Source of the DNA: an uncultured Anaerococcus sp.
Lineage (GTDB): Bacteria; Bacillota; Clostridia; Tissierellales; Peptoniphilaceae
NCBI GenBank assembly: GCA_900551095.1
Contig: URUJ01000006.1
Location: 8,565 to 72,564, forward strand
DNA: 64,000 nt
Direction: 5' to 3'
Shown here: positions 35,667 to 44,882 of the stretch, piece after piece
Numbering within the stretch: position 1 is the stretch's first letter
Layout: every line of letters begins with the position of its first letter
Translations under genes and position numbers: made by a program
The notes under the pieces: generated by a model
Told to the model about the DNA's origin: nothing
Seen by the model: only the letters and a program-made list of their open reading frames with translations
The model's database searches: none

Positions 35667-36561
35667 GTATTTCTCCCTCCCTTTGCCTTTTTTCTTTTGT
35701 GACAGGTTTTTGATCTGGTGAATAAGTAGAATCGTGTTTTAGTACTAGGACCCTATAAAGATGGGAAAAATCCACTGGTGACTTAATTGTAATGTTTTTT
35801 CTTAGTGAATCTTCACTCATAGTCACTGTTGATACCCTACCTATGTAGATTCCATATGGATATATGCCACCAAGTCCACTTGTTAAAAGAATATCTTTCT
35901 CGTTTATCTTACTTTCTAAGTCTATCATATAGCCTTGGATGGTGTTTTTATTAAAAAGATCTATTACACCGTAATCACCAGAGTTAGCATTTACGAAGGA
36001 TACATCATTTTCGTTTGAATTAATTGTTTCCACCCTGGCAGTTGTTTTATAAACTTCAGTAACCTTTCCGACAAGACCTGTATAGAATTTGCTGTCTCCT
36101 ACAGCTTGGAGAATGATATCATTTTTTTCAATTCCATCTACTTCTCCCTTATCAATACTAAAATGAGTTGTCATTGAGTTTACATCAGTGTTAATCAATT
36201 TTGCTTTTATATATTTATTTTCACTTCCATTAGTAGCTTCTGCTTCTTGTTTTAGGAAGTCTTCTCTATTTATAGTTGCAAGAAGTCTTGCATTTTCTAA
36301 AACTAGTGACCTATTATCTGCCTCTAGTTTTAAAACTTTTTCTCGAGTTTCTTTTGAGCCTATTGTTCTTTCAGTCTGCTCAATAATAGCAGATGATATA
36401 GAATAAGTCACCTTCTCTATAGGCCTTAAAACAGAGCTAGCAAGGTTTGAGCCCGTTTTTGATAAAGCCTCTGTTTGACTTGAAATAAGTATAAGTAGGC
36501 TCAGCCCAACTACTGTAAATATAAATGGTTTTTTATCTTTTTTAACTCTTTTGTATGCCAT
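35659..36561 (-). CDS. mreC: Rod shape-determining protein MreC
   Basis: The product has 300 residues: one N-terminal membrane helix (about 13-28), a coiled coil (about 60-100, TREKVLKLEADNRSLVLENARL) and two extracytoplasmic beta domains. MreC scaffolds the elongasome and activates PBP2. It lies 6 bp after mreB and overlaps mreD. Confidence 0.9.
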   Translation of the reverse strand: MAYKRVKKDKKPFIFTVVGLSLLILISSQTEALSKTGSNLASSVLRPIEKVTYSISSAIIEQTERTIGSKETREKVLKLEADNRSLVLENARLLATINREDFLKQEAEATNGSENKYIKAKLINTDVNSMTTHFSIDKGEVDGIEKNDIILQAVGDSKFYTGLVGKVTEVYKTTARVETINSNENDVSFVNANSGDYGVIDLFNKNTIQGYMIDLESKINEKDILLTSGLGGIYPYGIYIGRVSTVTMSEDSLRKNITIKSPVDFSHLYRVLVLKHDSTYSPDQKPVTKEKRQREGEIHE

Positions 36562-36567
36562 AACTAC

Positions 36568-37578
36568 CTACTTACGATATTTTAAATACTTATCTGGGTT
36601 TTCTAAAATTTGTCCTGCTCCTAGGATAGCATCAGTTGATGGGTCTTCAGAGTGGTAAGATTTTAGTCCTATTTTCTTTTCTATATATTCGCTAAGGCCC
36701 TTTAATTTTGATAAGGAGCCTGATAAGGCAAATCCATCCCTTTTTATATCTGAGGAGATCTCTGGAGGTGTTTTTTCTAGTGCCTCAAGAACCATTTCAC
36801 ATACCTCATCAGCGAAAGGTAAAATACATGATACTAGTTCATTTGACATAACATTTACAGTTTTTGGCCTTGCGTCAATTAGGTCTCTACCATTTACAGC
36901 CATTTCATTGTTCCCATCTTTTATTTTTAGCGATGCGAGGTTGATTTTTACTTCTTCAGCTGTGTTTTTACCTATTTCTAGTTCCTTTTCTTCTCTAAAA
37001 TATTCAACAATTTTCTCATCTAGGTAGTCTCCACCCTTGTTAATTGTAGCAGAAACAACTATTCCATTTAAGGATATTACAGCCACTTGGCTTGTACCAG
37101 CCCCCATATTTATCATCAAAATTCCTCTAGGTTCATCTGGTGATAGGTTCATCCCATAGGCTGCTGCAAGTGACTCATCAACTAAAATAATATCCCTGCT
37201 TCCAGCATGAAGGGCAGCATCTTCTACAGCCCTTTTTTGGATATCGGTAATTCCTGATGGGACAACTATCACTACCCTTGGTTGGATTAGACTAAACCCA
37301 ACATTAACTTTATCAAAAAAATAATTTAGCATGGCTTCGGTTAAGTTAAAATCAGTTATAACTCCGTTTTTGATAGGTTTTACCACTTGAATATCATCGT
37401 GGGTTTTTCCAAGCATATCCTTGGCCTGTTGACCAACTGCTTCAACCTTGGTGTGATTTTCATCAAGAACTAAACTTGATGGCTCGTTAATTATTAGGCC
37501 CTCGCCTTTTTTATATACTAAAATATTGCTAGTGCCAAGGTCTATGGCAAAATCAGTAGCAATCATTTGAAATTTCAT
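36568..37578 (-). CDS. mreB: Actin-like cell-shape protein MreB
   Basis: The product has 336 residues with actin-fold motifs: phosphate 1 IDLGTSNILVY, connect DESLAAAYGMNL and phosphate 2 LMINMGAGTSQVAVI, in which MGAGTS replaces the usual DIGGGT, a clear deviation. Adenosine region GFALSGSLSKL. It polymerises under the membrane and directs wall synthesis with MreC, MreD and PBP2. AGGAG lies 6 bp before the ATG. Confidence 0.92.
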   Translation of the reverse strand: MKFQMIATDFAIDLGTSNILVYKKGEGLIINEPSSLVLDENHTKVEAVGQQAKDMLGKTHDDIQVVKPIKNGVITDFNLTEAMLNYFFDKVNVGFSLIQPRVVIVVPSGITDIQKRAVEDAALHAGSRDIILVDESLAAAYGMNLSPDEPRGILMINMGAGTSQVAVISLNGIVVSATINKGGDYLDEKIVEYFREEKELEIGKNTAEEVKINLASLKIKDGNNEMAVNGRDLIDARPKTVNVMSNELVSCILPFADEVCEMVLEALEKTPPEISSDIKRDGFALSGSLSKLKGLSEYIEKKIGLKSYHSEDPSTDAILGAGQILENPDKYLKYRK

Positions 37579-37587
37579 CCTAAACTC

Positions 37588-38268
37588 CTATATATAATTA
37601 TCTTTTTTTAAACTAACATAAGTGCCATGACCGATAATTAGATGGTCAAGCACATTAATATCAAGGATTTCTCCTGCGTTTATGAGCCTATGGGTTATAA
37701 GCAAATCCGCCCTTGAAGGACTAGGATTTCCAGAAGGGTGGTTATGGGCAAGAATTATAGCCTTGGCTGACTTTTTTATTGCCGTCTTAAAAACCTCTCT
37801 AGGGTTCACTATGGAAGATGATAAATCACCAATCGAAATAAGTTCTTTAGAAATTACTTGATTCTTATTATCTAGTAAAATTACGTAAAAATGTTCCCTA
37901 TCTTTTAAGCAGAGGGTATCTTTAATAAATTCATACGCTGCTTCGTTTGAGCTTATCTGATATTTTTCCTTATTTAATATACTTTCCTTAATTCTTTTTC
38001 CTAATTGCAGGCTTGCTATAATTTTAGATGCTTTCGCTTCTTTTATTCCCTTTATTTTTGTTAGCTCTTCGACCTCTATTTCAAGGAGAGCTTCTTCGCT
38101 AAAGGTGTTTAAAATTTCCTCCGCAAGTTCAATAGCATTTTTCTTATCAGTGCCTGTAGATATAATAATAGCTAAAAGTTCCTTTTCGCTTAGGCTATCG
38201 TGACCCAGTTTTATCAGTTTTTCTCTAGGTCTATCTATTAATTTCATATCCTTGATTGTTTGGTTCAT
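37588..38268 (-). CDS. radC: RadC/JAB-domain protein
   Basis: The product has 226 residues with an N-terminal helix-hairpin-helix region (about 50-75) and a C-terminal JAMM metalloprotease-like domain with LAHNHPSGNPSPSRADLLIT. Despite the name, a repair role is not established. It lies just upstream of mreB, the usual Firmicute arrangement, and 0-1 bp downstream of the Gx transporter gene. Confidence 0.93.
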   Translation of the reverse strand: MNQTIKDMKLIDRPREKLIKLGHDSLSEKELLAIIISTGTDKKNAIELAEEILNTFSEEALLEIEVEELTKIKGIKEAKASKIIASLQLGKRIKESILNKEKYQISSNEAAYEFIKDTLCLKDREHFYVILLDNKNQVISKELISIGDLSSSIVNPREVFKTAIKKSAKAIILAHNHPSGNPSPSRADLLITHRLINAGEILDINVLDHLIIGHGTYVSLKKDNYI

Positions 38269-38787
38269 TTAAACATTTTCTCCGATGTTTATTTTTTTCA
38301 TATGCTTTATAATGAAATTTGAAGAAAGACCTACAAAAAATCCACTAAAGGTGCCTACTAGGACTAGAGCAGGAAAATACGTGAACATTTTAATATTATC
38401 CATAATTATTGTAGATACTATAATCTGACCTAAGTTATGGGCGAAGGCTCCGATTTCGCTTACTCCAATAAAAGAAAACAAACGATCATGGTATCTTAAA
38501 GCGATATCCATCGCTATTGATGACAAAATAGCCCCTGCTGCTGAGTAGAAAAATGAAGTCACAGCTCCAGTTATCAAAACAAGCATAAAACTTTTTAATA
38601 ATGCAATAGTAAGACTTGCCTTAAAGCCATAAAAATAAAGACTTACTAGTATTATTATATTTGAAAGTCCAAGTTTTGCACCTGGTATAGGTACAGGAAC
38701 CGGAATTTGCAATTCAATAAGTGATATTATTAGGGCAAGGGCTACTAAAAGTGCCATATTGGTTAAATCTTTAATATTTTTCCCCAT
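38269..38787 (-). CDS. Gx transporter family membrane protein (heptaprenyl diphosphate synthase component I-like)
   Basis: The product has 172 residues with about five helices, including the N-terminal MALLVALALIISLIELQIP and PVPVPIPGAKLGLSNII, the signature of this ECF S-like family. Paired with a NusG-II protein, as commonly seen beside Rnf or flavin-transfer genes in Clostridia. The substrate is unknown. It overlaps the NusG-II gene by 1 bp. Confidence 0.82.
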   Translation of the reverse strand: MGKNIKDLTNMALLVALALIISLIELQIPVPVPIPGAKLGLSNIIILVSLYFYGFKASLTIALLKSFMLVLITGAVTSFFYSAAGAILSSIAMDIALRYHDRLFSFIGVSEIGAFAHNLGQIIVSTIIMDNIKMFTYFPALVLVGTFSGFFVGLSSNFIIKHMKKINIGENV

Positions 38788-39176
38788 TAGTTCACCACCT
38801 TATCTATCGCGTCTTCATCTTTTTTCTTATCTCCGTGACTTTCTAATTCCAGATACAACCTATGTGGTAGACAAATTATAGTCTGCCCTTCCTTTTCTAT
38901 TGGATGCATATGGGTACAAATTTGATCTTGACAATCAGCTTTCTTAATATAGGCTTTTTTATCTTTAATTACGATAGTATTGTAATGCCCACCGTAATTT
39001 ACTGTATATTCTGTATCCTTATCCATCGGAAGTTTTTTAATAACTTTACCATCTTGTTCTACTACCAACATGTCACCCTTGTAGTTTGAACTCGCTTTAT
39101 AAATTGCAAAGTTTAGGCCAAAACTTAATACAATTAAGCCCACTATTACAATTATATCTCCTTTTTTTATTTTCAT
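38787..39176 (-). CDS. NusG domain II-containing membrane-anchored protein
   Basis: The product has 129 residues: one N-terminal helix (about 8-25), then an extracytoplasmic NusG-II beta domain with two cysteines in KKADCQDQICTHMHPI and the ICLPHRLYLEL strand. This family typically neighbours Gx transporters and Rnf clusters. The C-terminus is a charged tail. Function unknown. Confidence 0.82.
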   Translation of the reverse strand: MKIKKGDIIVIVGLIVLSFGLNFAIYKASSNYKGDMLVVEQDGKVIKKLPMDKDTEYTVNYGGHYNTIVIKDKKAYIKKADCQDQICTHMHPIEKEGQTIICLPHRLYLELESHGDKKKDEDAIDKVVN

Positions 39177-39246
39177 ACATACCTCTATATTCTATCAATA
39201 TATTTTAATATTTAATCATGGATATATTATATGGTTTTTAGTCAAT

Positions 39247-39270
39247 AAAAAAAGACCCCGAAGGGTCTTC
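39247..39270 (-). terminator. Terminator of the rnf operon
   Basis: The minus strand AAGACCC-TTCG-GGGTCTT hairpin (UUCG tetraloop) is followed by seven Ts, 10 bp after the rnfB stop. Confidence 0.88.
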
Positions 39271-39279
39271 CATGATATT

Positions 39280-40080
39280 TTATTCAAATATTGTTATACA
39301 TTTGTTTGGACATTTTTCAGCAGCTGTTTTTAGTAGTTCTTCGTCTACTTCTTCTAAATTAACAGCTTTTGATAAGAAATTGTCCATTTCAAAAGCTTCT
39401 GGATAGGTTTTAGCACAAATTGTACAACCTATACAAGAATTCTTGCACTTACTTCTTGCGTCTTTGCCCTTATCATGAGATGAGCAAAGAACAGCTTGTT
39501 TTTGTTTATATGGTACAAGCTCGATAATATTTTTAGGACATACGTCCACACACTTGCCGCAGGCAACACATTTTGCTCTATCGACTTTTGCTACGCCATC
39601 AACTATATGAATTGCATCGAATGGACAAGCCTTTTCGCAAGTACCGCAACCTATACATCCGTAATCGCAAGCTTTTTTACCACCAAATAATGCTATTTGT
39701 GCCCTACAATCTTCAAGACCTTGGTATTTGTATTGGTCACTTGCAGCTTCACAAGTTCCATTACAATTAACAAGGGCTACCTTTCTATCATCTGCACCTG
39801 TGGCTTCTACTCCCATAGCACTAGCTACTGCTGCTGTTACGCTTGCTCCACCTATGGCACAGCCATTTACTGGAGCTTCACCTTTTGCGATTGCCTCTGC
39901 TAGACCATCACAACCAGGATAACCACAAGCACCACAGTTAGCGCCAGGAAGGGCATCTCTAACTGCTGCTTCTTTTACTGATTTTTCAACGTGGAATTTT
40001 TGTGAAATAAAGCCAAGAGCTATCGCAAAGATAAAGCCCATTATAGCAAGGATTGCTACCGGCAATAATAAATTTTGCAT
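39280..40080 (-). CDS. rnfB: Rnf electron transport complex subunit B
   Basis: The product has 266 residues. An N-terminal membrane helix is followed by the [4Fe-4S] domain CGACGYPGCDGLAEAI and ferredoxin-like clusters CIGCGTCEKAC and CVACGKCVDVCP, plus a C-terminal CIGCTICAKTYP motif. RnfB is the entry point for electrons from reduced ferredoxin; the complex drives Na+ or H+ export while reducing NAD+. It is the last gene of rnfCDGEAB. Confidence 0.95.
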   Translation of the reverse strand: MQNLLLPVAILAIMGFIFAIALGFISQKFHVEKSVKEAAVRDALPGANCGACGYPGCDGLAEAIAKGEAPVNGCAIGGASVTAAVASAMGVEATGADDRKVALVNCNGTCEAASDQYKYQGLEDCRAQIALFGGKKACDYGCIGCGTCEKACPFDAIHIVDGVAKVDRAKCVACGKCVDVCPKNIIELVPYKQKQAVLCSSHDKGKDARSKCKNSCIGCTICAKTYPEAFEMDNFLSKAVNLEEVDEELLKTAAEKCPNKCITIFE

Positions 40081-40089
40081 TCTAACCTC

Positions 40090-40665
40090 CTATGCTAAAC
40101 CTGCAAAGCCCATGAAGGCTATAGCCATTAGACCTAGGGTTATAAGAGAGATTGGTGCTCCCTTAAATGACTCAGGTATCTTGTTATATTCAATTTTTTC
40201 TCTTAAGTAAGCAAGTATCATAATTGCTATCATAAAACCAATTGATGCTGCAAAGGCATAAACTGTTGATTCTACAAGGTTATATGATAAATCAATTGCT
40301 TTTATAGCTACACCTAAAACAACGCAGTTTGTAGTAATAAGTGGAAGATAAACACCAAGGGCTCCATAAAGAGCTGGCATTGATTTTTTCATTACTGTTT
40401 CTACTGATTGTACTAGAGTCGCTATTACCAAGATAAAGACAACCGTCTGCAAGTATTGGACATTAAAAACATCTAGTATGTAGTGTTGGATAAACCATGT
40501 TATTACTGTTGCAAGTACTATTACAAAGATTACCGCATAGCCCATTCCTCTTGCTGTTTCAACCTTACTTGTAACACCAAGGGTTGGACAGATACCTAAG
40601 AATTGTCCTAGTACGTAGTTTGATACAAATATAGTTGCTATTATAATTTTAAATAAGTCTGCCAT
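40090..40665 (-). CDS. rnfA: Rnf electron transport complex subunit A
   Basis: This 191-residue six-helix membrane subunit is homologous to NqrE, with the conserved FVSNYVLGQFLGICP and TNCVVLGVAIK segments carrying the cysteines that hold an intramembrane Fe-S cluster. It lies 8 bp after rnfE and 9 bp before rnfB. Confidence 0.95.
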   Translation of the reverse strand: MADLFKIIIATIFVSNYVLGQFLGICPTLGVTSKVETARGMGYAVIFVIVLATVITWFIQHYILDVFNVQYLQTVVFILVIATLVQSVETVMKKSMPALYGALGVYLPLITTNCVVLGVAIKAIDLSYNLVESTVYAFAASIGFMIAIMILAYLREKIEYNKIPESFKGAPISLITLGLMAIAFMGFAGLA

Positions 40666-40673
40666 AATAACTC

Positions 40674-41303
40674 CTAATCAACTTTCTTTTTTCTACTCAT
40701 TATAGCATGGAAGGCTCCAAATATAAGACCTAAAACTATAAATGATGATGCTGGTTGTAGCATGAATCCTATAGTGTATTCTTCTGGAATTATTCCAATG
40801 CCAAAAAGTGTTCCAGATCCTAATAACTCTCTAAAGAAAGCTAGGATTGATATAGCTATGGTATAACCTAAACCTTGGCTTATACCATCTACGATTGATG
40901 GAATTGGTCCGTTTTGACTAGCAAAACCTTCAGCACGGGCAAGGATTATACAGTTTACTACGATTAGTGGGATAAAGATACCCAAGCTCTTATCTAAAGC
41001 AGGTGCATAAGCTTTTATTAGCATTTGTACTATAGTTACGAATCCTGCTATTACTACGATAAATGATGGGATTCTTATCTCATCTGATATAAAGTTACGA
41101 AGTAATGAAATAACTAGGTTACTCATTACAAGTACGAATGTTACAGATACACCCATACCAACAGCATTTGTAAGTGATGAAGATATGGCTAAAACTGAAC
41201 ACATACCAACCATCTGTACTAGGACAGGGTTGTTTTTAAATATACCGTCGGTAAATATTTTGCCGTAATTTACCTTTGGTTTTTTATCTTTTTGTTTTTC
41301 CAT
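40674..41303 (-). CDS. rnfE: Rnf electron transport complex subunit E
   Basis: This 209-residue six-helix membrane subunit is homologous to NqrD and the paralogue of RnfA. It has FKNNPVLVQMVGMCSVLAIS and IPLIVVNCIILARAE with the conserved cysteines. It lies 8 bp downstream of rnfG. Confidence 0.95.
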   Translation of the reverse strand: MEKQKDKKPKVNYGKIFTDGIFKNNPVLVQMVGMCSVLAISSSLTNAVGMGVSVTFVLVMSNLVISLLRNFISDEIRIPSFIVVIAGFVTIVQMLIKAYAPALDKSLGIFIPLIVVNCIILARAEGFASQNGPIPSIVDGISQGLGYTIAISILAFFRELLGSGTLFGIGIIPEEYTIGFMLQPASSFIVLGLIFGAFHAIMSRKKKVD

Positions 41304-41311
41304 GATATCTC

Positions 41312-41842
41312 CTATTCTAAGCTAGAAAGCACTTCTCTGGCGTCGTTTATACCTCTAAGAATAGTGGTAGTAGAAATTGTAGCACCTGATATGCCTACTA
41401 TTTCGTTTTCTCCGCCGGCTTCACTTGCTTTTACTTCCTTATCCATATTTACTCCAACCATTCCTTCTTTGAAGAAATCTTCTTCCATCTGTTGGCCAAA
41501 GCCTGCAGATTCTGAATGATTTAGTGGAGCAAATCCTGTAATATTGTGGTCTTTATCAACACCTATTAGAAATTCAATATCGCCACCATATCCACCTGGA
41601 GATAGGATTTGGAATACGTAACCATCATCTGCTTTGTATACAGCTTCTACAGTGTCAGGTTTTTCTACATCAACTTCTTCATAATTATCTGCTTCGTATA
41701 CAACTGATAAAGCTTGTTTTAATTCCTCTTGTTGACGAGCTTCGATTATTGGTTGAGTCTTGCTGTTTGTAAAGGCAAGGGCTAGGGCTGTCACTGAGGT
41801 TATAAGAAGTAATTTAAAACCTAATTTTAAACTATTATTCAT
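41312..41842 (-). CDS. rnfG: Rnf electron transport complex subunit G
   Basis: The product has 176 residues: an N-terminal membrane helix then an extracytoplasmic FMN-binding domain with the covalent flavin attachment motif GISGATIST (FMN on the threonine). It passes electrons between RnfD and the membrane core. It overlaps rnfD by 8 bp. Confidence 0.95.
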   Translation of the reverse strand: MNNSLKLGFKLLLITSVTALALAFTNSKTQPIIEARQQEELKQALSVVYEADNYEEVDVEKPDTVEAVYKADDGYVFQILSPGGYGGDIEFLIGVDKDHNITGFAPLNHSESAGFGQQMEEDFFKEGMVGVNMDKEVKASEAGGENEIVGISGATISTTTILRGINDAREVLSSLE

Positions 41843-42815
41843 TTTTCGCTCCTTTTTTTACCTTGGCCTTACCAAAGATTCTATCTCTAGTGTGTTGTTC
41901 AATAACTGGAACTAAGAGGTTCATTAATAAGATTGAATAAGATACGCCTTCTGGATATCCACCCCAAAGTCTTATTACTGCAGTTATAAATCCACAGCCA
42001 AATCCAAACACAATTTGTCCTTTTGGTGTAATTGGTGCAGTTGTATAGTCTGTTGCCATAAAGAATGCACCAAGAATTAGACCGCCTGATAGGATGTTTT
42101 TAATTATGTAATCCATATCTACTTTTTCGCCAAATATTGCAAGCATTACAGTAGTTGTCAAGATAAATACTAAAGGAATTCTTATGTGAATTACTTTTCT
42201 AACAAGTAGGTAGCAAGCTCCGATTAATAAAGCTAGTGCACTTATTTCACCAAGACATCCTGGTACATGACCTATAAATAAGTCCATAATTGTGTAAGCT
42301 TTTGGATCAGATAATGGTGTTGCTGCACTTACCATTGATACATCACTAACTGTTTTTAGTGTGGCTACTCTTTCTGTTGGGACAAAATTTGTCATTGTGC
42401 TTGTCCATGATGCCATCAAAAATGCTCTTGCTGCAAGAGCTGGGTTTACGATATTTTGTCCTATTCCACCATAAAGCATCTTACAGATTACGATAGCAAA
42501 TACTGCACCAATCACAAGTTGCCATACTGGAAGTGTAAATGGTACGTTATAGGCAAGTAAGATACCTGTTACAACTGCTGATAAATCCTTGATTGTATTA
42601 TCTTTTTTTATACATTTATTAAATACAGTTTCAGCTAAAACACATGTTATTACAGATGCCAAGATAAGAACTAAAGCTCTATAACCAAAGTAGTATACAG
42701 ATACAGCCCCTGCTGGTAATAGTGCGATGATGACATCGAGCATGTCATTTTTGACTGTTCTCTTACTTCTTATATGTGGAGAAGCTGTTACTAATAATTG
42801 TTTATTATTTTCCAT
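41835..42815 (-). CDS. rnfD: Rnf electron transport complex subunit D
   Basis: This 326-residue polytopic subunit is homologous to NqrB. The covalent FMN site SAATPLSDP and the GQNIVNPALAARAFL segment are present, and eight to ten helices are predicted from hydrophobicity. It lies 8 bp downstream of rnfC. Confidence 0.95.
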   Translation of the reverse strand: MENNKQLLVTASPHIRSKRTVKNDMLDVIIALLPAGAVSVYYFGYRALVLILASVITCVLAETVFNKCIKKDNTIKDLSAVVTGILLAYNVPFTLPVWQLVIGAVFAIVICKMLYGGIGQNIVNPALAARAFLMASWTSTMTNFVPTERVATLKTVSDVSMVSAATPLSDPKAYTIMDLFIGHVPGCLGEISALALLIGACYLLVRKVIHIRIPLVFILTTTVMLAIFGEKVDMDYIIKNILSGGLILGAFFMATDYTTAPITPKGQIVFGFGCGFITAVIRLWGGYPEGVSYSILLMNLLVPVIEQHTRDRIFGKAKVKKGAKNE

Positions 42816-42823
42816 ATTTCCCC

Positions 42824-44152
42824 CTATTTTCCTGCCTGTCTTATTTGTCTCTTAGCAAACTTGATAGCTTCAACTAGTGGTCTTCTAGCTGGACAAACAA
42901 ATGAGCAAGATCCACACTCAATACAATCTAGTGCACCTTCTTCATCTGCCTTTTCAAACCTGCCATCTAGTGCGTGTTTATGAATATAGTTTGGTAGTAA
43001 GAATACTGGACATACGCTTACACATCTACCACATCTGATACATGGTGATGGATCTTCTATAAGAGCATCTTCACTATCAAATACTAAGATACAATTTGTA
43101 GCTTTTTCTACTGGTTTTGTTAGGTCAGGTTGAGCAATACCACACATTGGTCCGCCATTTATAACCTTGGCAATTTCTTCTGCTCCACCAGCTTCTTCGA
43201 TTAAGTCGTTAAAACTTGTTCCAATTCTTACAACCATGTTTTGTGGGTTTTTAACAGTCTTACCTGTTACTGTAAGAATTCTTTCGTAGAGAGGTTTTCC
43301 CATGTATAGAGCTTCATAAATAGCGTTTACTGTAGAAACGTTAGATACAACAGCGCCCACATCCATTGGTAGACCACCTGATGGAACTTCTCTTTTAAGT
43401 ATTGCGTTTATTAATCTTTTTTCATCACCTTGTGGGTATTTTGTTTCAAGGCTTATTACTTTAATATTTGCATCAAAATTATTTGTCTTAGCAAACTCTT
43501 CTAAAGCTTCTGTCATTGTTTTATAAGCTTCTGGCTTATTATTTTCTATAGCTATTACACCGTCTTTAGCATTTACTGCTTTTAGTATTTGGATGAGTCC
43601 TTTTATAATATGTAAAGGATAATTTTTCATTATGTAATCATCACAAGTTATGTATGGTTCACATTCTGCACCATTTACTATTACAGTATCAACTGGTTTA
43701 TTTGGTGAATATTTTATGTGGGCTGGGAAAGCCGCACCACCCATACCAACTATTCCAGCTTCTTTAACCTTAGCTACAATTTCTTCTGGGCTTAAGTTTA
43801 CGTTTTCAACCTCAGTATATTCGACATTTTGGTCGAAGCCCTCTGTATCGATAACTACTGCCTTAGCATTCTTGCCTGATGCAGTTTGAATATCAATAAC
43901 ATCTGTCACTACTCCTGCTACTGAGGAGTGGATATTTGCTGAGAAGTTACCTACTGCAGAACCTATTAAATCTCCTACAGCAACTTCGTCTTTTTTCTTA
44001 ACATTACATTTGCTTGGCGCACCAATGTGTTGGGTGAGTGGAATAGTTACAAGCTTTGGAATATTTGCAATATGAAGACTGCTGTTTTCTGAAAGCTCTT
44101 TGTATTCTTCCATCTTAACACCATGGGCAAATGTCACAGTATTAGCTGCCAT
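42824..44152 (-). CDS. rnfC: Rnf electron transport complex subunit C
   Basis: This 442-residue soluble subunit binds NADH and FMN. The glycine-rich GMGGAAFPAHIKY and NGAECEPYITCDDY motifs precede two C-terminal [4Fe-4S] sites, CIRCGRCVSVCP and CIECGSCSFVCP. It starts the rnfCDGEAB operon, with GAAGGAG 6-7 bp before the ATG. Confidence 0.95.
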   Translation of the reverse strand: MAANTVTFAHGVKMEEYKELSENSSLHIANIPKLVTIPLTQHIGAPSKCNVKKKDEVAVGDLIGSAVGNFSANIHSSVAGVVTDVIDIQTASGKNAKAVVIDTEGFDQNVEYTEVENVNLSPEEIVAKVKEAGIVGMGGAAFPAHIKYSPNKPVDTVIVNGAECEPYITCDDYIMKNYPLHIIKGLIQILKAVNAKDGVIAIENNKPEAYKTMTEALEEFAKTNNFDANIKVISLETKYPQGDEKRLINAILKREVPSGGLPMDVGAVVSNVSTVNAIYEALYMGKPLYERILTVTGKTVKNPQNMVVRIGTSFNDLIEEAGGAEEIAKVINGGPMCGIAQPDLTKPVEKATNCILVFDSEDALIEDPSPCIRCGRCVSVCPVFLLPNYIHKHALDGRFEKADEEGALDCIECGSCSFVCPARRPLVEAIKFAKRQIRQAGK

Positions 44153-44178
44153 AAATATCTCCTTCTTTAAAAAATTTC

Positions 44179-44221
44179 TTCCCGATACTTCTATTATAAA
44201 TTATATCGGGAAATTTCTCAA
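44179..44221 (-). promoter_or_regulatory. rnf promoter nested in a terminator-like hairpin
   Basis: The minus strand has TTGAGA (44221-44216), 17 bp, TATAAT (44198-44193). The -10 lies in the 16-nt loop of a perfect inverted repeat TTCCCGATA/TATCGGGAA (44212-44204 and 44187-44179), followed by a T-rich stretch, so the same sequence can form the terminator of the upstream polA-coaE-transglycosylase unit or serve as an operator. Confidence 0.65.
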
Positions 44222-44225
44222 TGGT

Positions 44226-44882
44226 TTATTTAAGATTTGCTAAAATATCTTCAATAAATACCATAAAGTTATCAAAGGCCAATTGTTTTAAATCAGCCAT
44301 TCTCTTTTCACTAGGCAAACCGTTTTTACAAAATTTCTTATAAACATCATAATTTGCGTCAATTTTTGTTACGTATTGCCTAGTTTCCTCAAATGGAATA
44401 TTTTGAGTATTTGGATCAACAGGATCAATTAACCCCTCATCTATCCATTTGTCGACATTGCCAACACCGCCATTATAGGCTGCTAGGGCTAAGTCTCTAT
44501 TATTATAATACCTATAAAGGTAGTCATAATAGGCTATTCCTAAATCAAGGTTATATTCAACATCAGATAATTTATCTGGGTAGAATTCCTTATTAGTCAA
44601 GTCTGCTGCATGGCTTGCTGTTTCATCAAGAAGTTGCATTAGACCTTGGGCACCTTGGTCACTTTTTGCATCTTTATTGTAGTCTGATTCAACTTTGATA
44701 ATTGACGCTGTGAGCAAGGGATCTACGTTATACTTTTCTGAATATTCGTATATCTCTTCTTGGTAATTTATCTTGCTTCTAGATGTTTGATAGGCTATAG
44801 ATAGATAGCATACCACAAACAAGATTAAAATTGCTAAAAGGATAAAACCTATTAGTTTTCCAATCCACTTAATTACTTTCAT
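44226..44882 (-). CDS. Membrane-anchored lytic transglycosylase (SLT domain)
   Basis: The product has 218 residues. An N-terminal membrane anchor (about 8-30) precedes an SLT lysozyme-like domain with the catalytic glutamate in IIKVESDYN, then GAQGLMQLLDETA and ALAAYNGGVGNVDKW. It cleaves peptidoglycan glycan strands outside the cell. It overlaps coaE by 14 bp. Confidence 0.92.
   Translation of the reverse strand: MKVIKWIGKLIGFILLAILILFVVCYLSIAYQTSRSKINYQEEIYEYSEKYNVDPLLTASIIKVESDYNKDAKSDQGAQGLMQLLDETASHAADLTNKEFYPDKLSDVEYNLDLGIAYYDYLYRYYNNRDLALAAYNGGVGNVDKWIDEGLIDPVDPNTQNIPFEETRQYVTKIDANYDVYKKFCKNGLPSEKRMADLKQLAFDNFMVFIEDILANLK

Noticed and set aside
44179..44212. Rex (NADH-sensing) operator before rnf
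   Set aside because: The inverted repeat TTCCCGATA/TATCGGGAA with a 16-bp gap does not match the TTGTGAAA-type Rex palindrome.
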